From Legionellaceae bacterium (GTDB taxonomy: Bacteria > Pseudomonadota > Gammaproteobacteria > Legionellales > Legionellaceae), in assembly GCA_029212505.1 (NCBI GenBank), contig JARGOS010000003.1, positions 91,910 to 155,909 of the forward strand: a DNA stretch of 64,000 bases. Reading direction: 5' to 3'. The notes beneath the pieces are model-generated. The model was not told the origin of the DNA, did not search any database, and was given only the letters and a program-made list of their open reading frames with translations. The position numbers and the translations under genes are program-made. Below, one piece after another: positions 9,017-22,457 of this stretch (the first letter of the stretch is position 1; every line of letters starts with the position of its first letter).

Positions 9017-10273
9017 TTAGAACTCGCTTTTGGACGTTTCCAGTGGTGTTGCGTGAGGTGTTGCCAAGCTATCAAGCTCAACAGCTTCGATTTTGCTGAA
9101 GCGGTTGGTTATTTTTTTTGCGGATAAATGAACTTCAGTCGCGTCTTGCTGGGCTTGGTCAATATGCTTGGTGAGTTTATCCATGCGTTTATCAAAACGC
9201 TGAAAGTCACCTGATAAGGCATGCAAATGCTGTTGAATAATATGCACTTGTTTTTTTGTGGCGTCATCTTTAAGCACCGCACGGGCAGTGGTGAGTACTG
9301 CCATCAGTGTACTGGGTGATACAAGCCATACTTTAAGGCGTTGGGAGAGGGCAATGACTTCAGGATAGTTTGCGTGTACTTCAGCAAAAATAGCTTCTGC
9401 TGGAATAAACATGAGGGCGCTGTCGGCTGTTTCATGCGGGATAATGTATTTCTCGGCAATATCTTTAATATGTTTTTGTAAGTCTTGGCGAAACTGTTGC
9501 TGCAAGCTTTTGCGCTCAGCAGAAGCGCGTTCGGTGTTCATGATTTTTTGATACGTCTCCAGTGGAAACTTAGCATCAACCACCAAATTACCTGTTGGAG
9601 CAGGTAAAAAAAGCATGCAGTCAGCACGCTTTTGGTTGCTTAAGGTATGTTGTAAGCTGTAATGGTTACTGGGAAGCATGTTTTGGAGCAAGCTCGCGAG
9701 CTGCACTTCACCGAAGGCACCACGTGCGCGTTTATCAACGAGCACATCTTGTAAGCTTACGACATGGGTTGAAAGCTCCGCGATTTTTTTTTGTGCTTCG
9801 TCGATGATGGTCAAGCGTTTGACGATATCGGTAAATGTGGATGATGTTTTTTCGAAGCCTTCGTTTAAGCGTTGGCTTACTTGCTGACTCACACCGTTCA
9901 AATGTGAGCGAATTTCTTCGGTGAGTGATTGCAGGTGGGTGGTGAGTGAGCTTGCATGGTGCTTAAAGCTATGGCTCATTTGTTCACGCACGTCCGTCAT
10001 TTGGTGCTGAATGCTTTGTCGAATAATATGCTGGTTGGTGTGCTGGCTTTCAGTGAATTTAGCTTGAATAGAATGCTGACCTGCTTGATAACGTTCTTGT
10101 AAGTCAAGCTGCAATTGGTGCAATTGTTGTGTGAAGCGCTGTTCTGATTTTTCAAGTTGCACTTGAAGTGAGTTTAAAGCTTGTTGTTGTTTTTTTTGAG
10201 ATAAAATAAGCAGCGCCATCATAACACCTGAAGCACCAAGAACCGAGAGTAATAAAATCGTCATAGAAGACAT
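9017..10273 (-). CDS. rmuC: DNA recombination protein RmuC
   Basis: A 418-residue protein with an N-terminal membrane anchor (about residues 4-24), a long coiled coil (about 25-170, Gln-rich), and the RmuC domain (about 180-390; GAFGEVQLASLLQNML, VVDAKFPLE, FIPAEAIFAEV). RmuC limits DNA inversions at short repeats and has a nuclease-like core; the VDAKFPLE segment is consistent with that. The gene is divergent from ligA, with a 106-bp spacer. A small Cys-rich gene lies downstream on the same strand. Confidence 0.88.
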   Translation of the reverse strand: MSSMTILLLSVLGASGVMMALLILSQKKQQQALNSLQVQLEKSEQRFTQQLHQLQLDLQERYQAGQHSIQAKFTESQHTNQHIIRQSIQHQMTDVREQMSHSFKHHASSLTTHLQSLTEEIRSHLNGVSQQVSQRLNEGFEKTSSTFTDIVKRLTIIDEAQKKIAELSTHVVSLQDVLVDKRARGAFGEVQLASLLQNMLPSNHYSLQHTLSNQKRADCMLFLPAPTGNLVVDAKFPLETYQKIMNTERASAERKSLQQQFRQDLQKHIKDIAEKYIIPHETADSALMFIPAEAIFAEVHANYPEVIALSQRLKVWLVSPSTLMAVLTTARAVLKDDATKKQVHIIQQHLHALSGDFQRFDKRMDKLTKHIDQAQQDATEVHLSAKKITNRFSKIEAVELDSLATPHATPLETSKSEF

Positions 10274-10373
10274 AACAAAGCATACTTAATTTTAAATTTT
10301 AAGATGCTTTGAGTATACCTTTCTGATGCAAGCGTGGCAAAATAGCCAAATATAATTGTGTAAGTCAGGATGA

Positions 10374-12401
<2,028 letters not shown>

Positions 12402-12480
12402 GCGGATTGATTTATGATGGATTTTGCTTTGAATTTTTTTGTGAGATAATCGCGGATTATTTTGTTGTATAGAGTAAAAT

Positions 12481-13500
12481 ATGAACACAAAAGATTTTGA
12501 CTTTGAACTGCCTCCCGAGTTGATTGCGCAGTACCCGCTAGCGAATCGTCGTGATTCGCGTTTGTTGCGTTACACACGGGCCACACAAACCATTGAACAT
12601 ACCAGTTTTTCATCGCTCGCTGATGCGTTGAATTCCGGTGATCTATTGGTGATGAACAATAGCCGGGTCATTCCTGCGCGCTTATATGGACAAAAAATAA
12701 CCGGTGGTCACGTTGAGCTTTTGATTGAGCGCATATTATCAGATGTAACGTTTTTGACCCATATCAAAGCGAGTAAATCGCCCAAGCCTGGAACAGAAAT
12801 TCAATTTGATGGCGGTTGGCGGATTGAAGTGGTTGAGAAGCAAGATGATGTGTATTTATGCCGTATGTTAGATGACGGCGTGATTGATACTATGCTGCAT
12901 GAAATCGGTCATATACCGCTGCCGCCGTATATTACGCGTGACGATGATAAGCCCGATGTTGAGCGCTATCAAACGGTGTATGCAAAACATAAAGGTTCGG
13001 TTGCAGCCCCCACGGCTGGCTTGCATTTTGATGATGCCATGATTGAACAGCTTCAAGCCAAAGGCATAAACATTGCCTATGTTACGCTACATGTGGGGGC
13101 AGGTACGTTTCAGCCGGTACGTGCCGACACGATTACCGATCATAAAATGCATAGCGAGCGTTTTCATGTCGATGAAGCGTTATGTGATGCGGTATCACAA
13201 GCAAAAGCTGCAGGAAAGCGCGTGATTGCAGTGGGCACAACGGCAATGCGTAGTTTAGAAAGTGCCGCGCGTGATGGAGAATTAAAGCCGCAAAAATCGG
13301 ATACCGATATTTTTATTTACCCAGGGTATGAGTTTAAAATTTGCGATGGTTTAATCACCAATTTTCATTTGCCGCAATCAACGCTGTTGATGCTGGTTTC
13401 GGCGTTGATTGGTCATAAGCAAGCCATGGCATTGTATCAAGAAGCGATTGCTGAAAAATATCGCTTTTTTAGTTACGGTGATGTTACGTTATTGCTCTAA
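12481..13500 (+). CDS. queA: S-adenosylmethionine:tRNA ribosyltransferase-isomerase
   Basis: Transfers and isomerises the ribosyl part of SAM to 7-aminomethyl-7-deazaguanine in tRNA, giving epoxyqueuosine. The 339-residue product shows the QueA signatures DFDFELPPELIAQYP, RDSRLL, MNNSRVIPARL, SVAAPTAGLHFD and THLHVGAGTFQPV-like VTLHVGAGTF. ATG 12481 is the natural start. It is followed 29 nt later by a degenerate Tgt-like gene rather than by a full-length tgt, the enzyme that acts before QueA. Confidence 0.95.
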   Translation: MNTKDFDFELPPELIAQYPLANRRDSRLLRYTRATQTIEHTSFSSLADALNSGDLLVMNNSRVIPARLYGQKITGGHVELLIERILSDVTFLTHIKASKSPKPGTEIQFDGGWRIEVVEKQDDVYLCRMLDDGVIDTMLHEIGHIPLPPYITRDDDKPDVERYQTVYAKHKGSVAAPTAGLHFDDAMIEQLQAKGINIAYVTLHVGAGTFQPVRADTITDHKMHSERFHVDEALCDAVSQAKAAGKRVIAVGTTAMRSLESAARDGELKPQKSDTDIFIYPGYEFKICDGLITNFHLPQSTLLMLVSALIGHKQAMALYQEAIAEKYRFFSYGDVTLLL

Positions 13501-13529
13501 ATTTTATTTTATAAAACATAAGGACGGGT

Positions 13530-14168
13530 ATGTTTGTTCCAAGTTTAACCGACGAAGCCGGTTCGGTACTTACGGTGGCGGATTGGCTTTCGGTTGATGT
13601 GACGCTTGCGGCGTGTGAACTCGAAGCGTTATTGCTTAAGCCTGGCCTTGCTGTTTTACAGCAATTGGACAATTTAAAAGCGTATTGGGATTGGCCGGGT
13701 GAGTTGGTACTCAATGCATTGTTGATTGCAAACCATGCTAAAGAGCAATGCGTGATTCGTTCAAAATACGACGGTCAAATCTTACGTTTTACGTATGATG
13801 AAATTTTGGTCTTGATTCAGCACTTAAATCCAGAACACGTGGCTTTGCCTGCTTATTTATTGCCACTCGCAAAACAAGCCTACCCTGATATTTATTCGAA
13901 ATGCGTTGCTTATGATTTGGAGCATGCAAACAAGCCCGGTCAAGATGCTCTTCAGGGCCTTATTTATGCGTCAGGTGATGAGCGTGAGTATTTCATCACA
14001 GATATAAAATATGCCATGGATTTTTCGGTATTGGATAAAGCGTGCACGTGCCCTGCATGCTCAGATGGGTTCACACGTGCTTATTTCCATCATCTTTATG
14101 TTCATACACCGCTTTTATGTCAACGTTGGCTCGTGATGCATAATATTTGGATGGCACATTACGCTTAA
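13530..14168 (+). CDS. Internally deleted tRNA-guanine transglycosylase-like protein
   Basis: The 212-residue protein aligns by eye with both ends of Tgt (about 370 residues) but lacks the middle. The C-terminal zinc site is present as CTCPAC (Cys172, Cys174, Cys177), followed by TRAYFHHL and a terminal HN His. The N-terminal part keeps the order LT..L, LLLKPGL, DG and LT-like spacing. The substrate-binding DSGGFQ motif is replaced (around residues 65-75), and the segment carrying the catalytic aspartates is missing. It therefore should not be catalytic. It may be an accessory or tRNA-binding subunit, by analogy with the inactive eukaryotic QTRT2, or a decaying gene. It is co-oriented with queA, and its 3' end overlaps the convergent neighbour by 4 bp. 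Confidence 0.7.
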   Translation: MFVPSLTDEAGSVLTVADWLSVDVTLAACELEALLLKPGLAVLQQLDNLKAYWDWPGELVLNALLIANHAKEQCVIRSKYDGQILRFTYDEILVLIQHLNPEHVALPAYLLPLAKQAYPDIYSKCVAYDLEHANKPGQDALQGLIYASGDEREYFITDIKYAMDFSVLDKACTCPACSDGFTRAYFHHLYVHTPLLCQRWLVMHNIWMAHYA

Positions 14169-14815
14169 TCTTCGAGGAGGGGATCAAAATCAAGCCAGGA
14201 TTTGTTCTCCTCCATTTGCTCAACATCAATCGTATAATCTGACATGGTCATCAAAATATCGGTGGTTTGAATAATTAAGTCTCGAAATTGTTGCATTAAA
14301 TCTATAAATGCCAATCGTAAGCTTTCCGCTTGTGTCGAAAACGTTTCAAGCATGCTTGAAACTTCGGCGGTTATTTCAAGTATGCTTTCGCGTGTTTGTT
14401 GAATAAGCCATGACTGACTTTTTGCGATCAAGTGTTGATGAGCTTGTTTTTTTTCTTCAAATATTCCGCTTATTTCTACGAGTTCATGATATTTGAGATC
14501 AATTTCGCTAGGCGAACCTGTTGCTTTTTGATCGTTTTCAATCGTTGCTTGTGTTGAATTCAGCTTATAATCAATCAGAAGTTTTTGCATATAAACTTGA
14601 TACGCATGCACTTGTTTGATGATAATGCCATTCGATATATTTTTAACGGGCACGGTAAGTAAGTGATGATAAGGATTGCCTGGGTTTCTAAAAACGTCTA
14701 ATAATTCTTCATGTGATAACGAGATATTAAATCGTTCAAGCAAGCGCTCAGCTGTTAAGAGGCCATAGGTGGATAGCCAAACGGGGTTATCTTGTGTCGC
14801 TACGGTATCATTCAT
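14165..14815 (-). CDS. Hypothetical helical protein
   Basis: Not recognised. A 216-residue soluble protein, mostly predicted alpha-helical. The N-terminal part (TAERLLERFNISLSHEELL) resembles a helix-turn-helix-like or plasmid-replication-like fold without being diagnostic. Residues about 110-190 look like a long amphipathic or coiled-coil stretch, and the tail is acidic (SWLDFDPLLED). It converges with the Tgt-like gene, overlapping by 4 bp. The upstream 140-bp gap separates it from the divergent cyclic-di-GMP gene. Confidence 0.6.
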   Translation of the reverse strand: MNDTVATQDNPVWLSTYGLLTAERLLERFNISLSHEELLDVFRNPGNPYHHLLTVPVKNISNGIIIKQVHAYQVYMQKLLIDYKLNSTQATIENDQKATGSPSEIDLKYHELVEISGIFEEKKQAHQHLIAKSQSWLIQQTRESILEITAEVSSMLETFSTQAESLRLAFIDLMQQFRDLIIQTTDILMTMSDYTIDVEQMEENKSWLDFDPLLED

Positions 14816-14955
14816 GCGTGCATCCCATGCCTTGTTTATTTGTGGTTTTTAATTAAGAGTATCTCATAATTTTTTTAAGTAAACACGTTTCTCAATTTAT
14901 TCATATTAAGTCTATAATTAAAATGTAAGTTGCTGATAGGTAAGGGAGAACGTGT

Positions 14956-17900
14956 TTGAACAAACATACAAACTTATTTGAATCGATATTTATTGATAAT
15001 ATTCAGCCCATGATTGTTATTAATCAAAGGGGTGTTGTACAAAAATATAATGCGGCGGCCGAAAAATTGTTTCAGTATACGCAGGCTGAAATGCTCGGTC
15101 ATAATATAAAAAAAATCATGCCGTCTAATATTGCAAAACAACATGATGGGTATTTAAAAACGTATCAAAAAACACATGTATCTCATATCATTGGCACCCC
15201 ACGTGAAGTTCGAGCACAAAAAAAAGATGGCAGCTTAGTGGATATACTTTTGTGTGTCACGGAGCTTGATGACGGTGGTGAGGCTGTATATGTGGCGGTG
15301 ATTAGTGATGTTTCTGAGGCAAGAAACTTACGGAATCAAAACCAAAAGCTGATTGATTTTAATCTTGCCATCATGCACGACGTCGAGTTGATCGATAACT
15401 ACAATGATTTAATTCAAAATATTTTAAAACATTTTTCTATTCTGTTTGAATTTGAAGTGGGGCATTTTTATCAGTACAACCATATTCAAGATCAATTAGA
15501 AAGTTCAAACTTATTTTTTAAGGCACGTCCTCGAAAATACCATGCCTTTATTGAAGTCACTCAAAACACGGTATTTAAAAAAGGTATAGGTTTGCCCGGA
15601 ACGGCTTGGGCAGAAAATGCGCCGGTATACTTTTCTGATATAAGAACAGCCGACAATTTTCCTCGGCAACACTTAAGTAAAAAACCGCTTAATTTGGCCG
15701 GGGGGCTGGCGTTACCCGTTCAGTACGATGATCATCTGTTGGGTGTGGTCGAATTTTTTTCGGATAAAGTACTGCATTTGAACGACGATGATATTGTTTT
15801 AATGCAGCAGTTTTCGACCATTATAAATCGCCTGTACGGTCAGTATCGTGAAAGTCGTGTTTTAAACTTACTGTTGGATAGCTGCATTGAAGGAGTGTAT
15901 GGGCTAGATATGAATGGCATCACGACGTTTGTGAATGCGCGTGCATGCGCAATTCTGGGTTATACAGCTGAAGAGCTCATCGGCTGCTCTATGCATGAAA
16001 AAGTGCATTATGCTTATCCAGATGGCCGTGCTTATCCTAAAAAAGCGTGTCATATCTCACATTGTGTTCGTGAAAATAAATCGTTACATATTGATGATGA
16101 AGTATTTTGGACCAAACAAGGTCGCCCGGTTGATGTGGAGTATAACGTCACGTCGATTATAGAAAATAAAAATATTGTGGGTGGCGTGGTCACTTTTTTA
16201 GATATTTCTGAAAAAAGAAGAATACAGCAGCAGATGGATTTTATCTCGAGTATGCAAAGCCAGTATATTGCAGCGAAGAAAAAATCAGAAGTATTTAAAA
16301 GTATGCTTTCGAATATTATCACAATAACGAAGAGTGAGTATGGTTTTATTGGACGTGTTAAATATGATGCAACTGGATTGCCTTATTTAAAAACCTATGC
16401 AATTACTGATATTTCATGGGATAAATCGTCTAAAAATTTTTATGATCAGTACGCGTTGGACGGTCTTGAATTTCGAAGTCTGGATACCCTGTTCGGGTAT
16501 ACTTTGAAAACAGGCAAGGTGGTCATTTCGAACGATCCGCTTCATGATAAACGGCGAGGTGGCTTGCCCAAGGGGCATCCTGCATTAAGTTCCTATTTAG
16601 GTATGCCACTCATGGGTTTGGATGGGGAATTAATAGGCATGTATGGGATTGCTAACCGTGAAGAGGGTTACTCTCAACAATTTGTTGATGAATTAAAACC
16701 CATGACACAAGCCATATCCAATATTATTGAGTCGTATCAATATTATATTACAATTGAAAACATGGCGAAGACTGATGCGTTGACTAAGCTTTCTAATCGG
16801 CAATTTACGCATCATACATTAAGTAAAATGATTGAAAAACACCGCCGAAACAAAACGTCGTTTAGCCTTCTTATGGTCGATTTAAATCAATTTAAATTTA
16901 TTAACGATAAATACGGTGCCAGCATTGGGGACGAGTTATTAATTGCTTTTTCAAAGCGCGTATCGGCGATGTTAAAAAGCAGCGACTTTTTTGCACGTGT
17001 TGGTGGTGATGAATTTCTTATTCTCCTGGAGGCAACAACGCACTCACGTCATTTTACCCAGGTCGTATCGGATTTAACTAAGATTGGGAGTAAGCCTTAC
17101 ACATTAGATAAAAAATCAATTCATTGCCCTATGACCCTAGGTGTTGCATGCTACCCCTCAGGTGGAAACACAAAAGAAGATTTACTCAGTCATGTGGCGT
17201 TTGCTCTGTATGATGCGAAAAGAAAAAAAGAGCCTATTTGTTTTTTTTCAAAAAAATCGAAGCAGTATTTTGAGCAAGTGATCAAGCTCGAATCGGAAGT
17301 AAAACATGCGTTTATTAAAAAAGAATTTTGTATGTTGTATCAACCTCAAGTTGATTTGATGACAGGGGATGTTGTGGGCGTCGAGGCGTTGATTCGTTGG
17401 AACCATCCGACGCGAGGCTTGCTATCACCGGATAAGTTTATTCCGTACATAGAAGATTGGGATTTATCAGGGCAACTGAATGCGTACGTTATTGATAAGG
17501 TTTTAGAAGATATCAGCTTATTAACCCCTAAAAATTGTTTGAAAGTCTCCATCAATGTATCACCTAAAGTTGTTGATTTTAGGCAGCATATTGCACAGCT
17601 GGTGTCGTTGACTCAAGCAAAGTATGCAGAGCTTCAAGCTCGCAATATTCAACTTGAATTTGAAATCACTGAATCGAGCTTTAGTTCGCATAATGCACGT
17701 GACTTAAACATGGCACTATTGCAAGCAAAAAAAGAAGGCATTCAATGTGCCATGGATGATTTTGGAACAGAGTACTCATCCATAAATCGACTCACGCAAT
17801 ATCAGTTTGACACGGTCAAAATTGATAAAGTGTTTACGCAACGGTTGGATCAGCGAAGCAAGAAATCTGCCATAGCGATTATCAATGCCCTAATTCAATT

Positions 17901-18066
17901 ATCAGGTGACCTGAAATTTACTCTCATTGCAGAAGGGCCCGAAACGAAAGAGCAAGTGAGTGCCTTGCTTGATATTGGATGCGTGTATGGCCAAGGTTAT
18001 TATTTTTATAAGCCGATGTTGATTAAAAAAGTACGGCAAATACTTAAAAGACAAGCCGCATTATGA
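14956..18066 (+). CDS. PAS-GAF-PAS-GAF-GGDEF-EAL cyclic-di-GMP signalling protein
   Basis: A 1036-residue cytoplasmic sensor enzyme with both cyclic-di-GMP synthesis and hydrolysis domains. Order: PAS (about 5-120), GAF (about 140-295), PAS (about 305-425), GAF (about 445-600), GGDEF (about 610-770) and EAL (about 785-1030). GGDEF is intact at 683-687, and no RxxD inhibitory site is seen just before it. The EAL motif is at 810-812; INVSP, EITES, the Asp pair 934-935, KIDK and GQGY are retained. Loop 6 reads DDFGTEYSS rather than DDFGTGYSS, and AEGPET replaces AEGVET. Either or both activities may be live. The start is TTG 14956 after AAGGGAG. It converges with the TVP38 gene with a 6-bp overlap. 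Confidence 0.92.
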   Translation: MNKHTNLFESIFIDNIQPMIVINQRGVVQKYNAAAEKLFQYTQAEMLGHNIKKIMPSNIAKQHDGYLKTYQKTHVSHIIGTPREVRAQKKDGSLVDILLCVTELDDGGEAVYVAVISDVSEARNLRNQNQKLIDFNLAIMHDVELIDNYNDLIQNILKHFSILFEFEVGHFYQYNHIQDQLESSNLFFKARPRKYHAFIEVTQNTVFKKGIGLPGTAWAENAPVYFSDIRTADNFPRQHLSKKPLNLAGGLALPVQYDDHLLGVVEFFSDKVLHLNDDDIVLMQQFSTIINRLYGQYRESRVLNLLLDSCIEGVYGLDMNGITTFVNARACAILGYTAEELIGCSMHEKVHYAYPDGRAYPKKACHISHCVRENKSLHIDDEVFWTKQGRPVDVEYNVTSIIENKNIVGGVVTFLDISEKRRIQQQMDFISSMQSQYIAAKKKSEVFKSMLSNIITITKSEYGFIGRVKYDATGLPYLKTYAITDISWDKSSKNFYDQYALDGLEFRSLDTLFGYTLKTGKVVISNDPLHDKRRGGLPKGHPALSSYLGMPLMGLDGELIGMYGIANREEGYSQQFVDELKPMTQAISNIIESYQYYITIENMAKTDALTKLSNRQFTHHTLSKMIEKHRRNKTSFSLLMVDLNQFKFINDKYGASIGDELLIAFSKRVSAMLKSSDFFARVGGDEFLILLEATTHSRHFTQVVSDLTKIGSKPYTLDKKSIHCPMTLGVACYPSGGNTKEDLLSHVAFALYDAKRKKEPICFFSKKSKQYFEQVIKLESEVKHAFIKKEFCMLYQPQVDLMTGDVVGVEALIRWNHPTRGLLSPDKFIPYIEDWDLSGQLNAYVIDKVLEDISLLTPKNCLKVSINVSPKVVDFRQHIAQLVSLTQAKYAELQARNIQLEFEITESSFSSHNARDLNMALLQAKKEGIQCAMDDFGTEYSSINRLTQYQFDTVKIDKVFTQRLDQRSKKSAIAIINALIQLSGDLKFTLIAEGPETKEQVSALLDIGCVYGQGYYFYKPMLIKKVRQILKRQAAL

Positions 18067-18762
18067 TTTAAATTTTTGGTAGGCCATGGGTACTAAGGCC
18101 AGCAGTCCGAGGGCCACGAGTGGACCAAGGAGCATTGGATCGGTGAATAGCGAAAGATTGGGCGTGCTATGCGTATCAAACACATGCCCTAAGCCATGGC
18201 CCACTAAAACATAGATCAACGAACCGGGAATAATCCCAAAAAACGTCCCAAGCATAAATATTCTGAGCGAGATACCTAATAAAGCAGGAACAATATTAAC
18301 CAAAAAAAAAGGAAAAATAGGCACCAGGCGTAAAAACAGTAAATACGACAGGGCGTTTTGTTTAAAGCCTTGCTCCATCGCCTTAAGCCATCGCGTATGA
18401 CGCTTGGCAACCCAGTCACGAAGCGCTAGTTTGACAGCTAAATACACAAGTACAGCACCCAGCGTCGCGCTGATAACAACCATCAAGGTGCCTTGAAATG
18501 GCCCAAATAAAAAACCTCCAATGATTGTTAAAAAAAATGCACCTGGCATGGCGGTTGCGACACCGATGATATACATAAGCATAAAGCTTAAGATGGCTAA
18601 CACGTGATGTTGTGCTGCGAAAGCAAGCAAGTCTGCACGGTGCTGTTTTAAGCTTTCAAACGAAAGATAGTGATCAACGCGAAAGTAAATCAAAATCCCA
18701 AGTAAGATAAGTAAACTGGTGAGGGGCGCCCAGCGCTTGATGTGTTTCAGTGTATATTTCAT
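18061..18762 (-). CDS. TVP38/TMEM64 (VTT/SNARE-associated domain) membrane protein
   Basis: A 233-residue inner-membrane protein with about six hydrophobic segments. The VTT-domain signatures are GAFFLTIIGGFLFGPFQGTL, LFLRLVPIFPFFLVNIVPALLGI and GIIPGSLIYVLVG. Family members are related to DedA proteins and are implicated in lipid flipping or membrane homeostasis; the specific role here is unknown. It is convergent with the PAS/GGDEF/EAL gene and divergent from guaB. Confidence 0.85.
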   Translation of the reverse strand: MKYTLKHIKRWAPLTSLLILLGILIYFRVDHYLSFESLKQHRADLLAFAAQHHVLAILSFMLMYIIGVATAMPGAFFLTIIGGFLFGPFQGTLMVVISATLGAVLVYLAVKLALRDWVAKRHTRWLKAMEQGFKQNALSYLLFLRLVPIFPFFLVNIVPALLGISLRIFMLGTFFGIIPGSLIYVLVGHGLGHVFDTHSTPNLSLFTDPMLLGPLVALGLLALVPMAYQKFKS

Positions 18763-18789
18763 AAAATTACCCTATAAGATAATCACTGA

Positions 18790-20343
<1,554 letters not shown>

Positions 20344-20346
20344 CGC

Positions 20347-21915
20347 ATGACACAGCATACAGATAAAAGCATATTGATACTTGATTTTGGTTCGCAATAC
20401 ACGCAACTCATCGCAAGACGCATTCGAGAAATGGATGTGTACTGTGAGATTCATCCACACACCAGCAAGCTAGATATACTGGATACGGGAAACTGGTGCG
20501 GCATTATTTTATCGGGCGGGCCGAGTACGGTCTTAGATAAAGCGAGTCCACGTGCACCCGATTGGGTGTTTAGCTCGCATCTTCCTGTGTTAGGTATTTG
20601 TTATGGCATGCAAACCATGGCCATTCAGCTGGGGGGCGAGATTGAATCTTCGGCCATTCGTGAGTTTGGTTATGCGGAGCTATGCCTAACACACAATCAT
20701 AAATTTTTAGAAGGTATTTATGATCGCAAGTCATCATCTGAATCTGAATCTGAACCTGATGTGTGTTTGCTTGATGTCTGGATGAGTCATGGTGATCATG
20801 TGACACGCTTGCCCGAGGGCTTTGTATCGCTTGCAAAAACACGTGATTTACCGATTGCAGCCATGGCACATGCCTCAAAGCCTTGGTACGGTTTTCAGTT
20901 TCATCCTGAAGTGACGCATACAACGCAAGGCGTACGTATTTTAAAAGCGTTTGTTGATGATGTGTGTCATGCGGATATGACATGGACGACGGATCATATT
21001 TTGGAAGAGCTTGTTGAAGATATTCAGCGCACGGTTGGCTCTGAACATGTCATGCTTGCTTTGTCCGGTGGTGTGGATTCTTCGGTCGTCGCTGGATTAT
21101 TACATCGTGCGATAGGTCAAAATATGCACGCTATTTTTGTCGATACGGGACTGTTGCGTTTAGGTGAGGCGGAAGAAGTTAAAGCGCTGTTCGCGGATGA
21201 ACAGGGCATGAATTTTAAGTGTATTCATGCAGAAGAGCGCTTTTTAAACGCTTTGGTTGGTATTGATTGCCCGGAAGAAAAACGTAAAATGATTGGGCGT
21301 ACGTTTATTGAGGTGTTTGAAGAAGAAGCCAAGCGTCTACCTGAGGTAAAATGGCTTGCACAAGGGACTATTTATCCAGACGTCATTGAGTCAGCTGGCA
21401 TTAAATCACACCATAATGTTGGGGGCCTGCCTGATGCCTTGCCGTTTAAATTATTAGAGCCGATTCGTGCGTTATTTAAAGACGAAGTACGCACGTTGGG
21501 GGTGGCACTCGGTTTGCCAGCAGAGCGCTTGCATCGCCATCCGTTCCCGGGGCCTGGATTAGGTGTGAGAATTTTAGGTGAAATTAAGCCCGGTTATGCC
21601 GATATATTGCGCCAAGCCGACGCTATATTTATTCGCGCACTGCGCGACGCGGGTTTATATCATCAAGTAAGCCAAGCATTTGCGGTATTTCTACCGGTTA
21701 ACAGTGTGGGGGTGATGGGGGACGGACGTCGTTATGATCCCGTGATTTGTTTACGCGCGGTTGAAACACAAGACTTCATGACGGCACACTGGGCGCATTT
21801 GCCCTGGGATTTTCTGGGTGACGTATCGAACCGTATTATCAACGAAGTGCCTGGCATATCACGTGTGACCTATGATATCTCGGGTAAGCCCCCAGCCACG
21901 ATTGAGTGGGAATAA
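20347..21915 (+). CDS. guaA: GMP synthase (glutamine-hydrolysing)
   Basis: Converts XMP to GMP using ATP and glutamine. The N-terminal class I amidotransferase domain (about 1-200) has the nucleophile Cys in LGICYGMQ and the His/Glu pair in [10 protein letters not shown]. The ATP-pyrophosphatase P-loop LSGGVDSSV follows around residue 240, and the C-terminal dimerisation domain ends in PPATIEWE. Length 522 is normal. A short Ser/Glu-rich insertion ([10 protein letters not shown]) in the amidotransferase domain is unusual. It follows guaB after three bases, and tadA starts 9 bases after its stop. Confidence 0.97.
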   Translation: MTQHTDKSILILDFGSQYTQLIARRIREMDVYCEIHPHTSKLDILDTGNWCGIILSGGPSTVLDKASPRAPDWVFSSHLPVLGICYGMQTMAIQLGGEIESSAIREFGYAELCLTHNHKFLEGIYDRKSSSESESEPDVCLLDVWMSHGDHVTRLPEGFVSLAKTRDLPIAAMAHASKPWYGFQFHPEVTHTTQGVRILKAFVDDVCHADMTWTTDHILEELVEDIQRTVGSEHVMLALSGGVDSSVVAGLLHRAIGQNMHAIFVDTGLLRLGEAEEVKALFADEQGMNFKCIHAEERFLNALVGIDCPEEKRKMIGRTFIEVFEEEAKRLPEVKWLAQGTIYPDVIESAGIKSHHNVGGLPDALPFKLLEPIRALFKDEVRTLGVALGLPAERLHRHPFPGPGLGVRILGEIKPGYADILRQADAIFIRALRDAGLYHQVSQAFAVFLPVNSVGVMGDGRRYDPVICLRAVETQDFMTAHWAHLPWDFLGDVSNRIINEVPGISRVTYDISGKPPATIEWE

Positions 21916-21924
21916 GTTTTTTTT

Positions 21925-22377
21925 ATGAATGATTTAGCCTGGATGCAACATGCCTATCAGCTGGCTTTGCAAGCTGAAGCTGTAGGTGAGGTTCCTGTTG
22001 GAGCCGTTGTTGTTTCTAGCGATGGCGTATTATTAGGCTCGGGCTTTAATCAGGTGATCACACGTCATGATCCCACAGCCCATGCTGAAGTGCTCGCCCT
22101 TCGTGAAGCGGCGCAAAAAACTCAAAATTACAGGCTTTTAGATACGACTTTGTATGTCACACTTGAGCCATGTTCTATGTGTGCCGGCGCGTTATTGCAA
22201 GCGCGCTGTACACGCGTTGTGTTTGCCACCCGTGATTTAAAAACAGGTGCTGCGGGTTCTGTTTTTAATTTATTGGGGAGCGAAGTGCTTAATCATCGCC
22301 TTCAAATTGACGAAGGGCCGCTTCAAGTGGAGAGTGCGGCGCTGCTCAGTAATTTTTTTAAACATCGAAGATCCTAA
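21925..22377 (+). CDS. tadA: tRNA-specific adenosine deaminase
   Basis: Deaminates the wobble adenosine of tRNA-Arg(ACG) to inosine. The 150-residue protein has the zinc-binding and catalytic HAEVLAL motif and PCSMCAGALLQAR. VGEVPVGAVVV and the TGAAGS loop are family specific. It begins 9 nt after guaA and is probably cotranscribed with guaBA. Confidence 0.94.
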   Translation: MNDLAWMQHAYQLALQAEAVGEVPVGAVVVSSDGVLLGSGFNQVITRHDPTAHAEVLALREAAQKTQNYRLLDTTLYVTLEPCSMCAGALLQARCTRVVFATRDLKTGAAGSVFNLLGSEVLNHRLQIDEGPLQVESAALLSNFFKHRRS

Positions 22378-22457
22378 CAAGGCAGTCAGGTTTTTATTTG
22401 ATCGATTGGGTGTTTGATGATAAAATAACCGGTTCGTTGTCTGCGGTGTATGAGCTG

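Noticed and set aside
14913..14918. TATAAT upstream of the PAS/GGDEF/EAL gene
   Set aside because: No acceptable -35 box at 16-18 bp; not listed as a promoter.
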